This document shows, one piece after another, positions 15,114 to 22,809 of a stretch of 24,009 bases of DNA (position 1 is the stretch's first letter; each line of letters starts with the position of its first letter). The DNA is from JAYVJM01 sp043769275 (lineage in GTDB: Bacteria > Pseudomonadota > Gammaproteobacteria > Pseudomonadales > UBA7239), in the NCBI GenBank assembly GCA_043769275.1, contig JAYVJM010000058.1, positions 1 through 24,009 on the forward strand, written 5' to 3'. Both the position numbers and the translations under genes were made by a program. Below the pieces are notes generated by a model. It was not told the origin of the DNA and did not search any database. It worked only from the letters and a program-made list of their open reading frames with translations.

Positions 15114-16826
15114 TCAGGATGCCTGCAGGCGCTTTTGGGTGGCGCGGATGATATCGCTGTCTGGCTTTTGTTTCAGTCCTTGCGCCCAAATTTTTTCAGC
15201 GGCTTTTTGGTGGCCGCCGCGCCACAGGGCTTCACCCAAATGTGCGGCGACTTCATCGTTGGGTAACAGTTGGTAGGCACGCTGCAAACGCAAAACCGCC
15301 TCTTCATATTGGCCTAAGCGGAAGAGCAGCCAGCCCATACTGTCCATGATGGCGGGGTCTTCCGGACGCTGCGCGAGCGCACGACGGATTAACTGTTCTG
15401 CTTCGCCCAGCATTTTTTTGTCGTTATTGAGTAGCAGATAACCCAGTGCATTCAAGGCATCGACGTTGTTAGGTTGTGCTGCCAACACGCGCCGCAAGTC
15501 GGCTTCGGCCGCTTGTGTTTTGCCTGTTTGTTCTAAAAGTAAGGAGCGGGCATAGTACAGTTTCGTGGCCTCTGGGTGTGCGTGTATGCCGTCATTAAGT
15601 ACGGCTAGGCTGCGTTGAGGATTTCTTTGCTTGATGAGCTGCGTTTCGGCTTCAATCAGATACAACTGTACGGCTTGTTCAGGATACAAGCGGCGCTGTT
15701 CCGCCAGCCACCGCTGAATTTCTGTGCTTTGGCCTTCTTTCATCATCAAGTCGACAGCGCGTGCGACGGCCGGCAAATACTCGCCGCTGTTTGGCTCGAC
15801 GCGGCGGTAGTGCTCCAGTGCTTTTTGTGGTTGCTTTGTTGTTTGCGCAATGTCGCCTAAATAGTAGTGGGCGACATCTTTTGATTTCCCTAAAAATAAC
15901 AATTGCTCAAACAGGTCTGTTGCCTGCACAAAGTCATTTAAGCGGTAATTGATGAGCGCGCGCGCCAGCAGTAAGTCTGCGTTTAGCGGGTTGTCTTTGG
16001 CCAGATAATCAAACTGTTCACGCGCTTTTTGTAAATTATAGGCTGTGAGCAGGCGGGCATACTGTAAGCGCAGATTGGCATTGCTGGGGCTGGCTTCCAC
16101 TAGGCTCGACATCCGCTTGATGGCTTTTTCTGGGTTGCCGCTTTTATAAAGTACGTCGACTTCCAGCAGGCGCGCTTGTGGATTTTGCTTGTCTTCAGTT
16201 TGGGCTTTGGCGATATAGCGCAGGCTCTCGGCATAGTTCTGTTGTTGCTCGAGAAGCAAGGCCGTGCCTAATAACAAATCAATGCTATGCGGGTATTGCT
16301 GAAGTAAATCTTGGTAGCTCTTCAGCAGGCTTTGACGTTGCTGCGCATTCGTGGCCGCTGCCGCTATCGGCAGAAACAGGGTTTGCGCCTTCATGGAGAG
16401 CAGTTTTTTGGAGGAGTCAAATGCTAAATCTGTACGCTGAGTTAGCAGTTGATAACGCGCCAAAATGAAGCGTGGTTCGGGGTTATTTGGTGCCAGTGTC
16501 GTCCATAGCGTGGCGGCATTCAGTGCTGCTTCTGGTGCGTGCAGATAATCCGCTAATAGGGTGGCGCGGCTCACTACGCCAAGATCGCGTGTTTTATGCG
16601 CCTGTTGCAAATAGCTGACGAGGGCTAGGTTCATCTGCCCGCGATCCAATGCCATTTCAGCCAGAAGTAAGGCATACAGCGTGTCGGGCGGAAAGGGACG
16701 GGTTACCTGCGCCGCTTTAATTGCCGGTGGCGCGCTGTTTTGCGCAGGCAGTAGGTTGCAGGCCGCCAGCACGCAAAGCAGGCTGAGAGAGAAGGTGTGT
16801 TGTAACAGCGTGCGTGCGGAAGGCAT
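15114..16826 (-). CDS. Tetratricopeptide-repeat lipoprotein
   Basis: This 570-residue protein has a signal peptide with lipobox L-A-A-C (cysteine 23), so it is probably a membrane-anchored periplasmic lipoprotein. The rest is alpha-helical TPR repeats, clearest at the C-terminus (AEADLRRVLAAQPNNVDALN, DSMGWLLFRLGQYEEAVLRL). TPR proteins act as scaffolds. A gene of this type sits upstream of lolB in Pseudomonas; its function is not established. AGGA six bases before the ATG supports the start. It leads the lolB-ispE-tRNA-prs-rplY series. hemA, usually divergent from it, is missing; a repeat-rich gap and a porin gene lie there instead. Confidence 0.93.
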   Translation of the reverse strand: MPSARTLLQHTFSLSLLCVLAACNLLPAQNSAPPAIKAAQVTRPFPPDTLYALLLAEMALDRGQMNLALVSYLQQAHKTRDLGVVSRATLLADYLHAPEAALNAATLWTTLAPNNPEPRFILARYQLLTQRTDLAFDSSKKLLSMKAQTLFLPIAAAATNAQQRQSLLKSYQDLLQQYPHSIDLLLGTALLLEQQQNYAESLRYIAKAQTEDKQNPQARLLEVDVLYKSGNPEKAIKRMSSLVEASPSNANLRLQYARLLTAYNLQKAREQFDYLAKDNPLNADLLLARALINYRLNDFVQATDLFEQLLFLGKSKDVAHYYLGDIAQTTKQPQKALEHYRRVEPNSGEYLPAVARAVDLMMKEGQSTEIQRWLAEQRRLYPEQAVQLYLIEAETQLIKQRNPQRSLAVLNDGIHAHPEATKLYYARSLLLEQTGKTQAAEADLRRVLAAQPNNVDALNALGYLLLNNDKKMLGEAEQLIRRALAQRPEDPAIMDSMGWLLFRLGQYEEAVLRLQRAYQLLPNDEVAAHLGEALWRGGHQKAAEKIWAQGLKQKPDSDIIRATQKRLQAS

Positions 16827-16858
16827 ATAAAATCCTGATCCATGAAAACAAGCGACTC

Positions 16859-16887
16859 ATGATATAGGGAGATTGGCCGCGTCCCAA
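16859..16887 (-). promoter_or_regulatory. Candidate sigma70 promoter for the TPR-lolB-ispE cluster
   Basis: On the minus strand TTGGGA (16887-16882) is followed after 17 bases by TATCAT (16864-16859). This would give a leader of roughly 25 bases before the ATG at 16826. The match is moderate. The rest of the 386-base gap 16827-17212 holds the palindromic repeat at 16990-17070 and no credible gene. Confidence 0.4.
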
Positions 16888-16989
16888 TAAAGATTAGTGC
16901 CTAATGTTAGGAAAAGCGGTGGCTGTGATTCGTTTTTGTCTGAAAATGTCTTGCCGGCCCCTATTTTAAAAAACCGCTGCTGGATGTAA

Positions 16990-17070
16990 GTCCTTCAATA
17001 CGCCCGCTGGCGGGCTACTTCAGGGCGAACGGATTTTCACCCCGTTGGTGATTTCCCGTTCGTGCTGAGT
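16990..17070. repeat. Compound dispersed palindromic repeat
   Basis: The left part runs from GTCCTTCAATACGC through the hairpin GCCCGC-TG-GCGGGC (17002-17015) to CTTCAGGGCGAACGG (17018-17032). It resembles a repeat I recognise from many proteobacterial genomes (TCCTTCGATACGC ... GGGCGAACGG). The right part, CCGTTCGTGCTGAG (17056-17069), looks like the start of another unit facing the other way. CGAACGG and CCGTTCG pair around an inner TCACC/GGTGA hairpin (17037-17051). It lies between the 3' end of the porin gene and the 5' end of the TPR gene and shares its arm motif with 1264-1317. Confidence 0.7.
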
Positions 17071-17212
17071 GGTGCGGTTTTTTGCGCGTATCACAGTATG
17101 AGCAGGGCATTAACGGTTTTTTCTAGGATTGTTCTGCTTGCTGCGCGCGCTCGTTTTGCTTTTTTTCTTCCTCAGGTATTGACGAAAACACGGGATTTTT
17201 GGATGGAAATAA

Positions 17213-18898
17213 TCAAAAAAAGACTTGCGCCCTTCCGCTCACCAAGCGTTCGGCTTCGCGGTTTTTGGGCGCACTTTCTGTGCCGCCACCGCCCCAGTCG
17301 AAAGTAGTTTGGTCGTAATCCAGCGTGAGTCGCAGGGTGGGGTTGAGATACCAATTCACGCCCATTCCCCAGTTTTTCCCGCTGCGTATTGAGCGGGTGG
17401 CCTGCGCAAAGGAATTTGGGGAGTTCAGCGCGCCGTCTACCGTAAAACTGTCTTTGTCAAAGTCGATGCCCCCTACCCGCGCCACCAGCTCCCACGCACC
17501 TAGGCCGCCTTGCGTGGCATCAAAATTTTGTCGAGGCTCGATGTTGCCCATCGACTCGGCTTCGCCGGTGATCGCCCACGCTGCGGTCAGGTGCCACGCG
17601 GTGTGTGTCAGTTTGCCGGTGTTGCGCGCCGTGCCGTTAACGCGCGTGAGTTCTTGCGTTTCCGCCATGTATTCGCTCATCAAGCCAACGTTGTTGAGTG
17701 AATAATAAAGTTGAGGCATTAGGCGGGTGCGCTCGCCGTCGGCAAACACGGTGTTGTTGGTATTGGTATCGTTGCGATAGGAAAAAAAGCGTTCTTGGCC
17801 AATCGTGTTGTAGGTAGGCAACTCAGGACTGCCCGCACTCTGGCCGGAGGCCGCCGTGGGATAGGCGGAGCTCCCGCCTGTATTTGTACGAGAGACAAAC
17901 GCGCCAAACCCCAAGCCTTTCAATGCATGCTTATGATTAATAAAGGGTTTCGCAAACAGCCACACTTGTGGTTCCTTGGCGTTATTGTTGTCGCTGGCAT
18001 CATTGGCACTGTCCATGCCGCCATTGAGTATGCCCACGCTGTAGTCGAGCGTTTTGCTAAAAACCGTGCCGCTGGCCAAAAGGCCAATATCGCGAGCAGG
18101 GAGAAAAGCCGTGGGGAAAGAGGTTTCGGTAAAGCGGTTGTTTGAGGAGTGATTTTGCATGTTTTCCAAGCCGTTAGGCGGAGAAAACTTACCGATGCGC
18201 GGACGGAATGCCGGATCGATATTGTCTTCGATAAATGCATCCAGCAAGCGCCCATTAGAGGTGTTGCCGCCGCCAAAATCCGCAGTTATACCAAAGTTGT
18301 ACTGGTTGTAGACCGTACCCATAATCATCGGCCGTACACGGCGCATAAGGAAGGTGCTGTTTGCCTCGTTGGTGGCGGTGTCGGCCGTCTGCTGCTGTGT
18401 GGGCGAATTGCCTAAAAAAGGCGGCTGCCCTTTGATGCCGCTGTTGAAATAACGCCCGTCGGCTTGCACCAAGCCGCCCAGTCGAATAGCAAAATTACCG
18501 TCCTCCGATTTCAGGCCAAAATACCGAGCCTTGGCCACGGAGTCGACGGCCGGTTTCGTGCCGCAATGCGAGCCTGTTGTCGGGGAGGCATCGTCGGCGT
18601 GTTGGGTGCATAGCCGAGGCGCTGGAGCGGCATCCGAGGGCAAGCGCAAATCAAGCGCGGAGGCTGGCTGCGTCGGCAATGGCGCGACGATTTGCTGTGG
18701 CTGTGGCTGTGCCTGCTGGTGGGCGGCTTGCGCTGCCAGTTGTTTTTCCAATTGCTCCACTTTTTCACTTAATGCGCGCAACTGAGCCTCTATGTCCGGC
18801 GGCACACGGTGGCGCTTTTCAGCCTGTGCTGCAGAGGGCGATACAGTGACCGCAAGCGCCGCCGTGAAAATTAAAGATATCGGCCAAAAACGATCCAT
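17213..18898 (-). CDS. OprP/OprO-type outer-membrane porin
   Basis: A 16-stranded porin of the phosphate-selective porin O/P family is likely. The frame extends to 18922, but the ATG at 18898 has AGAGG seven bases before it and gives 561 residues. A signal peptide ends at AQA (residues 24-26). Residues about 35-55 form a short coiled coil (LRALSEKVEQLEKQLAAQ) followed by a Gln/Pro-rich linker. The barrel follows (FAIRLGGLVQADGRYF, RVRPMIMGTVYNQYNFGITA, RIGKFSPPNGLE, MGVNWYLNPTLRLTLDYDQT) and the chain ends in the outer-membrane phenylalanine (VFF). The substrate is not predictable, and no Pho box is seen upstream. Its placement beside a CoA-ester catabolic operon on the opposite strand may mean uptake of a substrate or phosphate; that is a guess. 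Confidence 0.88.
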   Translation of the reverse strand: MDRFWPISLIFTAALAVTVSPSAAQAEKRHRVPPDIEAQLRALSEKVEQLEKQLAAQAAHQQAQPQPQQIVAPLPTQPASALDLRLPSDAAPAPRLCTQHADDASPTTGSHCGTKPAVDSVAKARYFGLKSEDGNFAIRLGGLVQADGRYFNSGIKGQPPFLGNSPTQQQTADTATNEANSTFLMRRVRPMIMGTVYNQYNFGITADFGGGNTSNGRLLDAFIEDNIDPAFRPRIGKFSPPNGLENMQNHSSNNRFTETSFPTAFLPARDIGLLASGTVFSKTLDYSVGILNGGMDSANDASDNNNAKEPQVWLFAKPFINHKHALKGLGFGAFVSRTNTGGSSAYPTAASGQSAGSPELPTYNTIGQERFFSYRNDTNTNNTVFADGERTRLMPQLYYSLNNVGLMSEYMAETQELTRVNGTARNTGKLTHTAWHLTAAWAITGEAESMGNIEPRQNFDATQGGLGAWELVARVGGIDFDKDSFTVDGALNSPNSFAQATRSIRSGKNWGMGVNWYLNPTLRLTLDYDQTTFDWGGGGTESAPKNREAERLVSGRAQVFF

Positions 18899-19127
18899 AG
18901 ACGTACCTCTTTTGCAGAACAAGTCTTCGGTTGGCGTTAAGGGCGCAATTTATAGAAGAGGATTTAAAAACAAACGGTATCGTATTAGACGGTCAAAAAG
19001 GCATTTAGTTCCATTTAACATTGTTCATACAACGACAGCGCGTATAGCGCGCCGACGGAAAAGCGGATAATCGCCGTATCTTGTTGTTATGCAAATGTTT
19101 TTTGGGTGTTGTGCGTGTGGATTTGGG

Positions 19128-19156
19128 TTGACAGCCATTAGCACAAAACCTACCAT
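19128..19156 (+). promoter_or_regulatory. Sigma70 promoter for the ipdAB-type operon
   Basis: A perfect -35 (TTGACA, 19128-19133) is followed after exactly 17 bases by TACCAT (19151-19156). Transcription would start near 19163, about 48 bases before the first ATG. The remainder of the 312-base gap between the divergent porin and this operon holds no gene. I see no operator matching the KstR or KstR2 consensus as I recall it. Confidence 0.65.
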
Positions 19157-19210
19157 GCAGCCTCTTTTTTACTCCCTTTTTGCAGCCCATTCTCTTCACA
19201 GGTACCCCCT

Positions 19211-20089
19211 ATGAATAAACTCATGACGGCAAAACAGATGGTCAGCCAGTTGTCGGATGGTATGACCATCGGTATCGGGGGTTGGGGGCCTAGACGCAAG
19301 CCGATGGCGCTGGTGCGCGAGATTTTGCGCTCCTCGCTCAAAGACTTGACCATTGTCGCGTACGGCGGCGCGGATGTGGGCATGTTGTGCGCCGCCGGCA
19401 AAGTCAAAAAAGTTGTATTTGCGTTTGTGTCGTTGGATTTTATTCCGCTTGAACCGTATTTCCGGCAGGCGCGCCAAGCTGGCGCAATTGACACGATGGA
19501 AATCGACGAAGGCATGTTTTTGCTGGGCTTAAAAGCCGCCGCCATGCGCGTGCCGTTTATTCCCACGCGCTTAGGGTTGGGCACGGACGTACTGAAGGTC
19601 AACCCGAGCATCAAGCTGATTCAGTCGCCCTACGCCGATGGCCGTGAGTGGGTGGCCATGCCTGCGCTGCCGCTGGACGCTGCCTTGATTCACGTTGATC
19701 GCGCTGACAGTCGTGGCGTGTGCCAAATCAAAGGCCCCGACCATTACATGGACGATTTGTTTGCGCGTGCTTCCGATAAAACGTTTGTGTCTTGCGATGA
19801 ATTGGTTGAAGCCGATTATTTCGCGCGTCAGGAAGAAGCGCGTTTTGTGTTTTGGGAGCGTTCGGAAACGTCGGGCGTGGTGCATATTCCAGGTGGCGCA
19901 CACCCGAGTTCTTGCGCGCCGCTGTACGGTTTTGATGCCAAACATTTCAAAGCCTATAACGCGTCTATTAAAGAAGAAGGTGGCTGGCAAGCGTATTTTG
20001 ATCAGTACATCGCCTGCTCTGAAAATCAGTATCAAGAAAAAATCGGCGGCCTAGCAGCCATCAAAAAACTGCCGTTGCCCGTTTTTTAA
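19211..20089 (+). CDS. ipdA: CoA-transferase-like subunit A, IpdA type (steroid ring hydrolase alpha)
   Basis: The 292-residue protein belongs to the class I CoA-transferase superfamily and most resembles IpdA. IpdA and IpdB form a hydrolase that opens the last steroid ring (COCHEA-CoA) in cholesterol catabolism. Visible features: GIGGWGPRRKPMALVREILR near residues 21-40, YGGADVGMLCAAGKVKKVVF (51-70), the acidic EIDEG (97-101) and VPFIPTRLGLGTDVLKVNP. E97 or E100 lies about where the acidic residue important in IpdA is expected; an alignment is needed to choose. AGG eight bases before the ATG supports the start. It is the first gene of a four-gene operon with its own promoter. An ordinary CoA transferase remains possible. 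Confidence 0.83.
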   Translation: MNKLMTAKQMVSQLSDGMTIGIGGWGPRRKPMALVREILRSSLKDLTIVAYGGADVGMLCAAGKVKKVVFAFVSLDFIPLEPYFRQARQAGAIDTMEIDEGMFLLGLKAAAMRVPFIPTRLGLGTDVLKVNPSIKLIQSPYADGREWVAMPALPLDAALIHVDRADSRGVCQIKGPDHYMDDLFARASDKTFVSCDELVEADYFARQEEARFVFWERSETSGVVHIPGGAHPSSCAPLYGFDAKHFKAYNASIKEEGGWQAYFDQYIACSENQYQEKIGGLAAIKKLPLPVF

Positions 20090-20107
20090 TTATCAGGAGC
20101 CACAACA

Positions 20108-20872
20108 ATGAGCGATTACAATGTATTTGACCTGATTATCTGCGCCGCCAGTGCCGCGTGGGAAAACGACGGCGAAGTATTGGCGACCGGCATCGGCATC
20201 GTGCCGCGCTTGGCCGCTTCTTTATGTATGAAAACTACCAATCCAGATTTGATGATGACCGATTCCGAGGCGTGGGTTGTGTCGGAGCCGGTGCCGGTGG
20301 GCGCACGCGGTGACTATGTGCCGAAATACGAAGCGTGGATGGGCTTTTCGCGCATTTTCGACAATGTGTGGGGCGGTAAGCGTCACGCCATGGTGGGCCC
20401 CACGCAAATCGACCGTTTTGGTCAGGCCAATATTTCCATGATCGGCAGCGACTACCGCAAACCCAAAGCGCAAATGTTGGGCGCGCGCGGTTTTCCGGGC
20501 AATTCCATCAATCATGCCAATTCGTTTTTTGTGCCTAATCACAATAAAAAAGTGTTTGTGGAGGGCGAGTGCGACATGGTGGCCTCGGCGGGTTATAACC
20601 CTGCGCGCTTGGCCAAAGGTTGGGGAATGGATGAAATAGATATTCGCTGGATTATCACCAACTTGTGTGTTTTGGATTTTCACGGCGCGAACAGGCAGGC
20701 GCGTATTCGCTCACTGCACCCTGGGGTTACGGTCGAGCAGGTGCTGGAAAATACCGGCTTTGCGCTGGAGGTGCCGGATCATATCCTCATCACCGGTCTG
20801 CCTACGGATGAGCAATTGCTGCTGTTGGCCGCACTTGATCCGCACAATCTGCGTGCGACGGCGTTGGGTTGA
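20108..20872 (+). CDS. ipdB: CoA-transferase-like subunit B, IpdB type (steroid ring hydrolase beta)
   Basis: This 254-residue partner of the preceding gene has the IpdB pattern: GEVLATGIGIVPRLAASLCM, PDLMMTDSEAWVV, FDNVWGGKRHAMVGPTQIDR, GNSINHANSFFVP and LHPGVTVEQVLENTGFALEV. Two-subunit members of this superfamily act as heterotetramers. IpdB-type subunits differ from true CoA transferases, which carry a catalytic glutamate in the beta chain. Here the corresponding N-terminal stretch reads GIGIVPRLAA without an obvious glutamate, supporting a hydrolase rather than a transferase; this is inference without alignment. It starts 18 bases after ipdA with AGGAG seven to eight bases before the ATG. 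Confidence 0.83.
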   Translation: MSDYNVFDLIICAASAAWENDGEVLATGIGIVPRLAASLCMKTTNPDLMMTDSEAWVVSEPVPVGARGDYVPKYEAWMGFSRIFDNVWGGKRHAMVGPTQIDRFGQANISMIGSDYRKPKAQMLGARGFPGNSINHANSFFVPNHNKKVFVEGECDMVASAGYNPARLAKGWGMDEIDIRWIITNLCVLDFHGANRQARIRSLHPGVTVEQVLENTGFALEVPDHILITGLPTDEQLLLLAALDPHNLRATALG

Positions 20873-20880
20873 TGCAATAA

Positions 20881-20915
20881 GCCCCTCTCCCCAGCCCCTC
20901 TTCCGCAGGGAGAGA
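20881..20915. repeat. Dispersed repeat in the operon gap (CCCCTCTCC...GGGAGAGA)
   Basis: The gap between ipdB and the DUF35 gene contains CCCCTCTCCCCAGCCCCTCT followed by TCCGCAGGGAGAGA. CTCTTCC pairs with GGGAGAG around GCA. This string resembles a short repeat scattered between genes in many proteobacteria. It lies inside the operon and may affect the downstream ribosome site. Confidence 0.5.
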
Positions 20916-20951
20916 CGGCAGTTAATGTCTTCACCGGCCGAGGCCACTGTT

Positions 20952-21398
20952 ATGACCACGAAACCGCAAGTTCCCGTCCTTGACGGCTGGTTCACACTTG
21001 ATGCTGAAAAACCGCATCTTTTGGGAGCGCAATGCAAACAATGCAGCACCTATTATTTCCCAAAACAAACGCTGTTCTGCAAAAATCCGTGCTGTAACAG
21101 TGAAGAATTTGACGAAGTGCCGCTGTCGCGCACTGGCAAAATCTGGTCATTCACCAACGCCTGTTACCAGCCGCCCGAGCCGTACATCGCTGCTGATCCT
21201 TACGTGCCGTACACCATCATTGCCGTTGAGTTGGCCAAAGAAAAAATGATCGTGTTAGGGCAGGCAGTGGAGGGTGTTGACGTGTCGCAATTAAGAGCCG
21301 GCATGGATGTGGAGTTGGTGCTGGAGAAATTATTTGAAGATGCCGATGCCATAAAACTTACTTGGAAATGGAAGCCGCTGGCGGGAGAAAAAATATGA
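20952..21398 (+). CDS. Zn-ribbon/OB-fold DUF35 protein, thiolase partner
   Basis: The 148-residue protein has an N-terminal zinc ribbon with C28, C31, C43 and C47 or C48 (QCKQCSTYYF, LFCKNPCC) and a C-terminal OB-fold (GKIWSFTNACYQPPEPY, YTIIAVEL). DUF35 proteins are partners of thiolase-superfamily proteins; in steroid side-chain degradation the pair Ltp2-ChsH2(DUF35) is an aldolase. ATG 20952 is chosen because GAGG lies eight bases before it; ATG 20925, in the same frame, is an alternative with a poorer site. The TGA overlaps the next gene's ATG (ATGA), so the two are translationally coupled, consistent with a 1:1 complex. Confidence 0.9.
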   Translation: MTTKPQVPVLDGWFTLDAEKPHLLGAQCKQCSTYYFPKQTLFCKNPCCNSEEFDEVPLSRTGKIWSFTNACYQPPEPYIAADPYVPYTIIAVELAKEKMIVLGQAVEGVDVSQLRAGMDVELVLEKLFEDADAIKLTWKWKPLAGEKI

Positions 21399-22576
21399 AC
21401 AGCGACATCGCAATCCTTGGTGTGGGCATGCACCCGTGGGGAAAATGGGGCAAAAATTTTGTGGAATATGGCGTGGTTGCCGCGCGCGCTGCACTGAAAG
21501 ACGCGGGCGTGAGCTGGCAAGACGTGCAGTTTGTCTCGGGCGCGGCCACCATGCGCTGTGGTTATCCGGGCTACGTGGCGGGCGCGACCTTCGCGCAGGC
21601 GCTGGGTTGGCAGGGCGCAGAAGTGAATACCTCGTATGCCGCTTGCGCATCTGGTTCGCAAGCATTGGCCGCAGCGCGTGCCAAAATTTTATCCGGCCAA
21701 TGTGAGGTGGCATTGGTGATCGGCTCCGACACCACGCCCAAAGGCTTTTTGAAGCCAGCGCCAGGTGAACGACCCGACGACCCAGATTGGGTGCGCTTTC
21801 GTTTGGGCATCACCAATCCCAGCTATTTCGCGCTTTATGCACGTCGGCGTATGGAGATTTATGGCGACACACTGGCCGACTTTGCCGCAGTGAAAGTCAA
21901 AAACGCCGCACACGGTTTTAGCAATCCTTATGCGCGTTATAAAAAGAAATTCAGCGCGGAAGATGTGGCGGCATCGGCAATGGTGGCCGATCCTCTGCGT
22001 TTGATGGACGTGTGCGCGACCTCCGACGGCGCGGCAGCGTTGATTGTGTGCTCGCTCGCTTACGCCAAAAAAATGGGCAGAACGGATGCAGTCAAAATCG
22101 CTGCCATTTCCACCGTTACGCCGACGTTTGCTTCATCCGTGATTGAAATGCCCGACATCGCCACCGATTCAGCCGTGGTCATGGAAGCACACAGCTTCCG
22201 CGCCGCGCTGCCGATCAAGGCTTATGAGGAAGCGGGCATCGCGCCGTCGGATGTGTCGCTGGCCGAGGTTTACGATCTGTCGACAGCCTTGGAACTCGAC
22301 TGGTACGAAGATTTGCAGCTATGCGCACGCGGCGATGCAGCAAAGTTATTGTGCGATGGCGTAACCGCGCTGGGCGGGCGTGTGCCGGTCAACACCTCTG
22401 GCGGATTGGCCTGTTTTGGCGAAGCGGTACCCGCGCAAGCTCTGGCGCAAGTGTGCGAACTAACGTGGCAATTGCGCGGGCAGGCGGGCGAGCGGCAAGT
22501 GCCGAATGCCAACGTCGGCATTACTGCCAACCAAGGTTTGTTCGGGCACGGTTCGTCGGTGATTGTGAAACGCTGA
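21395..22576 (+). CDS. Thiolase-like (SCP2-thiolase/lipid-transfer type) protein with altered active site
   Basis: This 393-residue protein has a thiolase fold: N-terminal AILGVGMHPWGKWGKNFVEY, the nucleophile motif YAACASGSQALA with C84, and the C-terminal NTSGGL. Two other thiolase sites are changed. The position of the catalytic His (HEAF/HDCF) reads EVYDLST (Y293). The usual GHPxGATG reads CFGEAVPAQ (340-348), and the final CxG is replaced by NQGLFGHG. Such changes are known in SCP2-type aldolases that work with DUF35 partners, so a retro-aldol or other non-thiolytic reaction is plausible, although C84 is kept. GGGAG seven bases before the ATG and the ATGA overlap with the DUF35 gene support the start. 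It is the last gene of the operon. Confidence 0.87.
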   Translation: MNSDIAILGVGMHPWGKWGKNFVEYGVVAARAALKDAGVSWQDVQFVSGAATMRCGYPGYVAGATFAQALGWQGAEVNTSYAACASGSQALAAARAKILSGQCEVALVIGSDTTPKGFLKPAPGERPDDPDWVRFRLGITNPSYFALYARRRMEIYGDTLADFAAVKVKNAAHGFSNPYARYKKKFSAEDVAASAMVADPLRLMDVCATSDGAAALIVCSLAYAKKMGRTDAVKIAAISTVTPTFASSVIEMPDIATDSAVVMEAHSFRAALPIKAYEEAGIAPSDVSLAEVYDLSTALELDWYEDLQLCARGDAAKLLCDGVTALGGRVPVNTSGGLACFGEAVPAQALAQVCELTWQLRGQAGERQVPNANVGITANQGLFGHGSSVIVKR

Positions 22577-22597
22577 TCTGCGGGAGGGGAGCAGTCC

Positions 22598-22777
22598 ATG
22601 CGATGGAAACCAGCCGTTGTGATTCTGCTGCTCATGTTCAACGGTTCCGTATACGCCAATTTGCTTTATCGGAATGACATCGCTTTGCAGGATATTAGGC
22701 TCGCCAAGCGCCCTAGCATGAGCTGGACAGTGAACTGTTTTACAGATGGCTTGATTGGAGGCGGGCAGACACAATAA
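22598..22777 (+). CDS. Small secreted protein, 59 residues, unknown
   Basis: A strong ribosome site (GGGAGGGG about seven bases before) precedes ATG 22598. The product starts with a convincing signal peptide, MRWKPAVVILLLMFNGSVYA, with cleavage expected after V-Y-A (residue 20). This leaves a 39-residue mature peptide, NLLYRNDIALQDIRLAKRPS and MSWTVNCFTDGLIGGGQTQ, with a single cysteine. I do not recognise a family. It begins 21 bases after the thiolase stop on the same strand, so it may belong to the operon. It could also be the remaining N-terminus of a longer exported protein whose 3' part was lost at the junction with the ParA region. Confidence 0.5.
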   Translation: MRWKPAVVILLLMFNGSVYANLLYRNDIALQDIRLAKRPSMSWTVNCFTDGLIGGGQTQ

Positions 22778-22809
22778 CCGCGCTGGCGCAGCAAAGATTC
22801 GACGCTGGG

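Noticed and set aside
17062..17307. 81-codon plus-strand ORF at the 3' end of the porin gene
   Set aside because: It starts in the repeat region, overlaps the porin 3' end on the other strand, and has no ribosome site or homology I recognise.
18923..19210. Pho box or KstR-type operator between the porin and the ipdAB operon
   Set aside because: I looked for both on either strand and found no convincing match; only the sigma70 promoter at 19128-19156 stands out.
19571..20035. 154-codon minus-strand ORF opposite the ipdA-like gene
   Set aside because: Shadow of a clear CoA-transferase-family gene; rich in His/Arg with no family resemblance.
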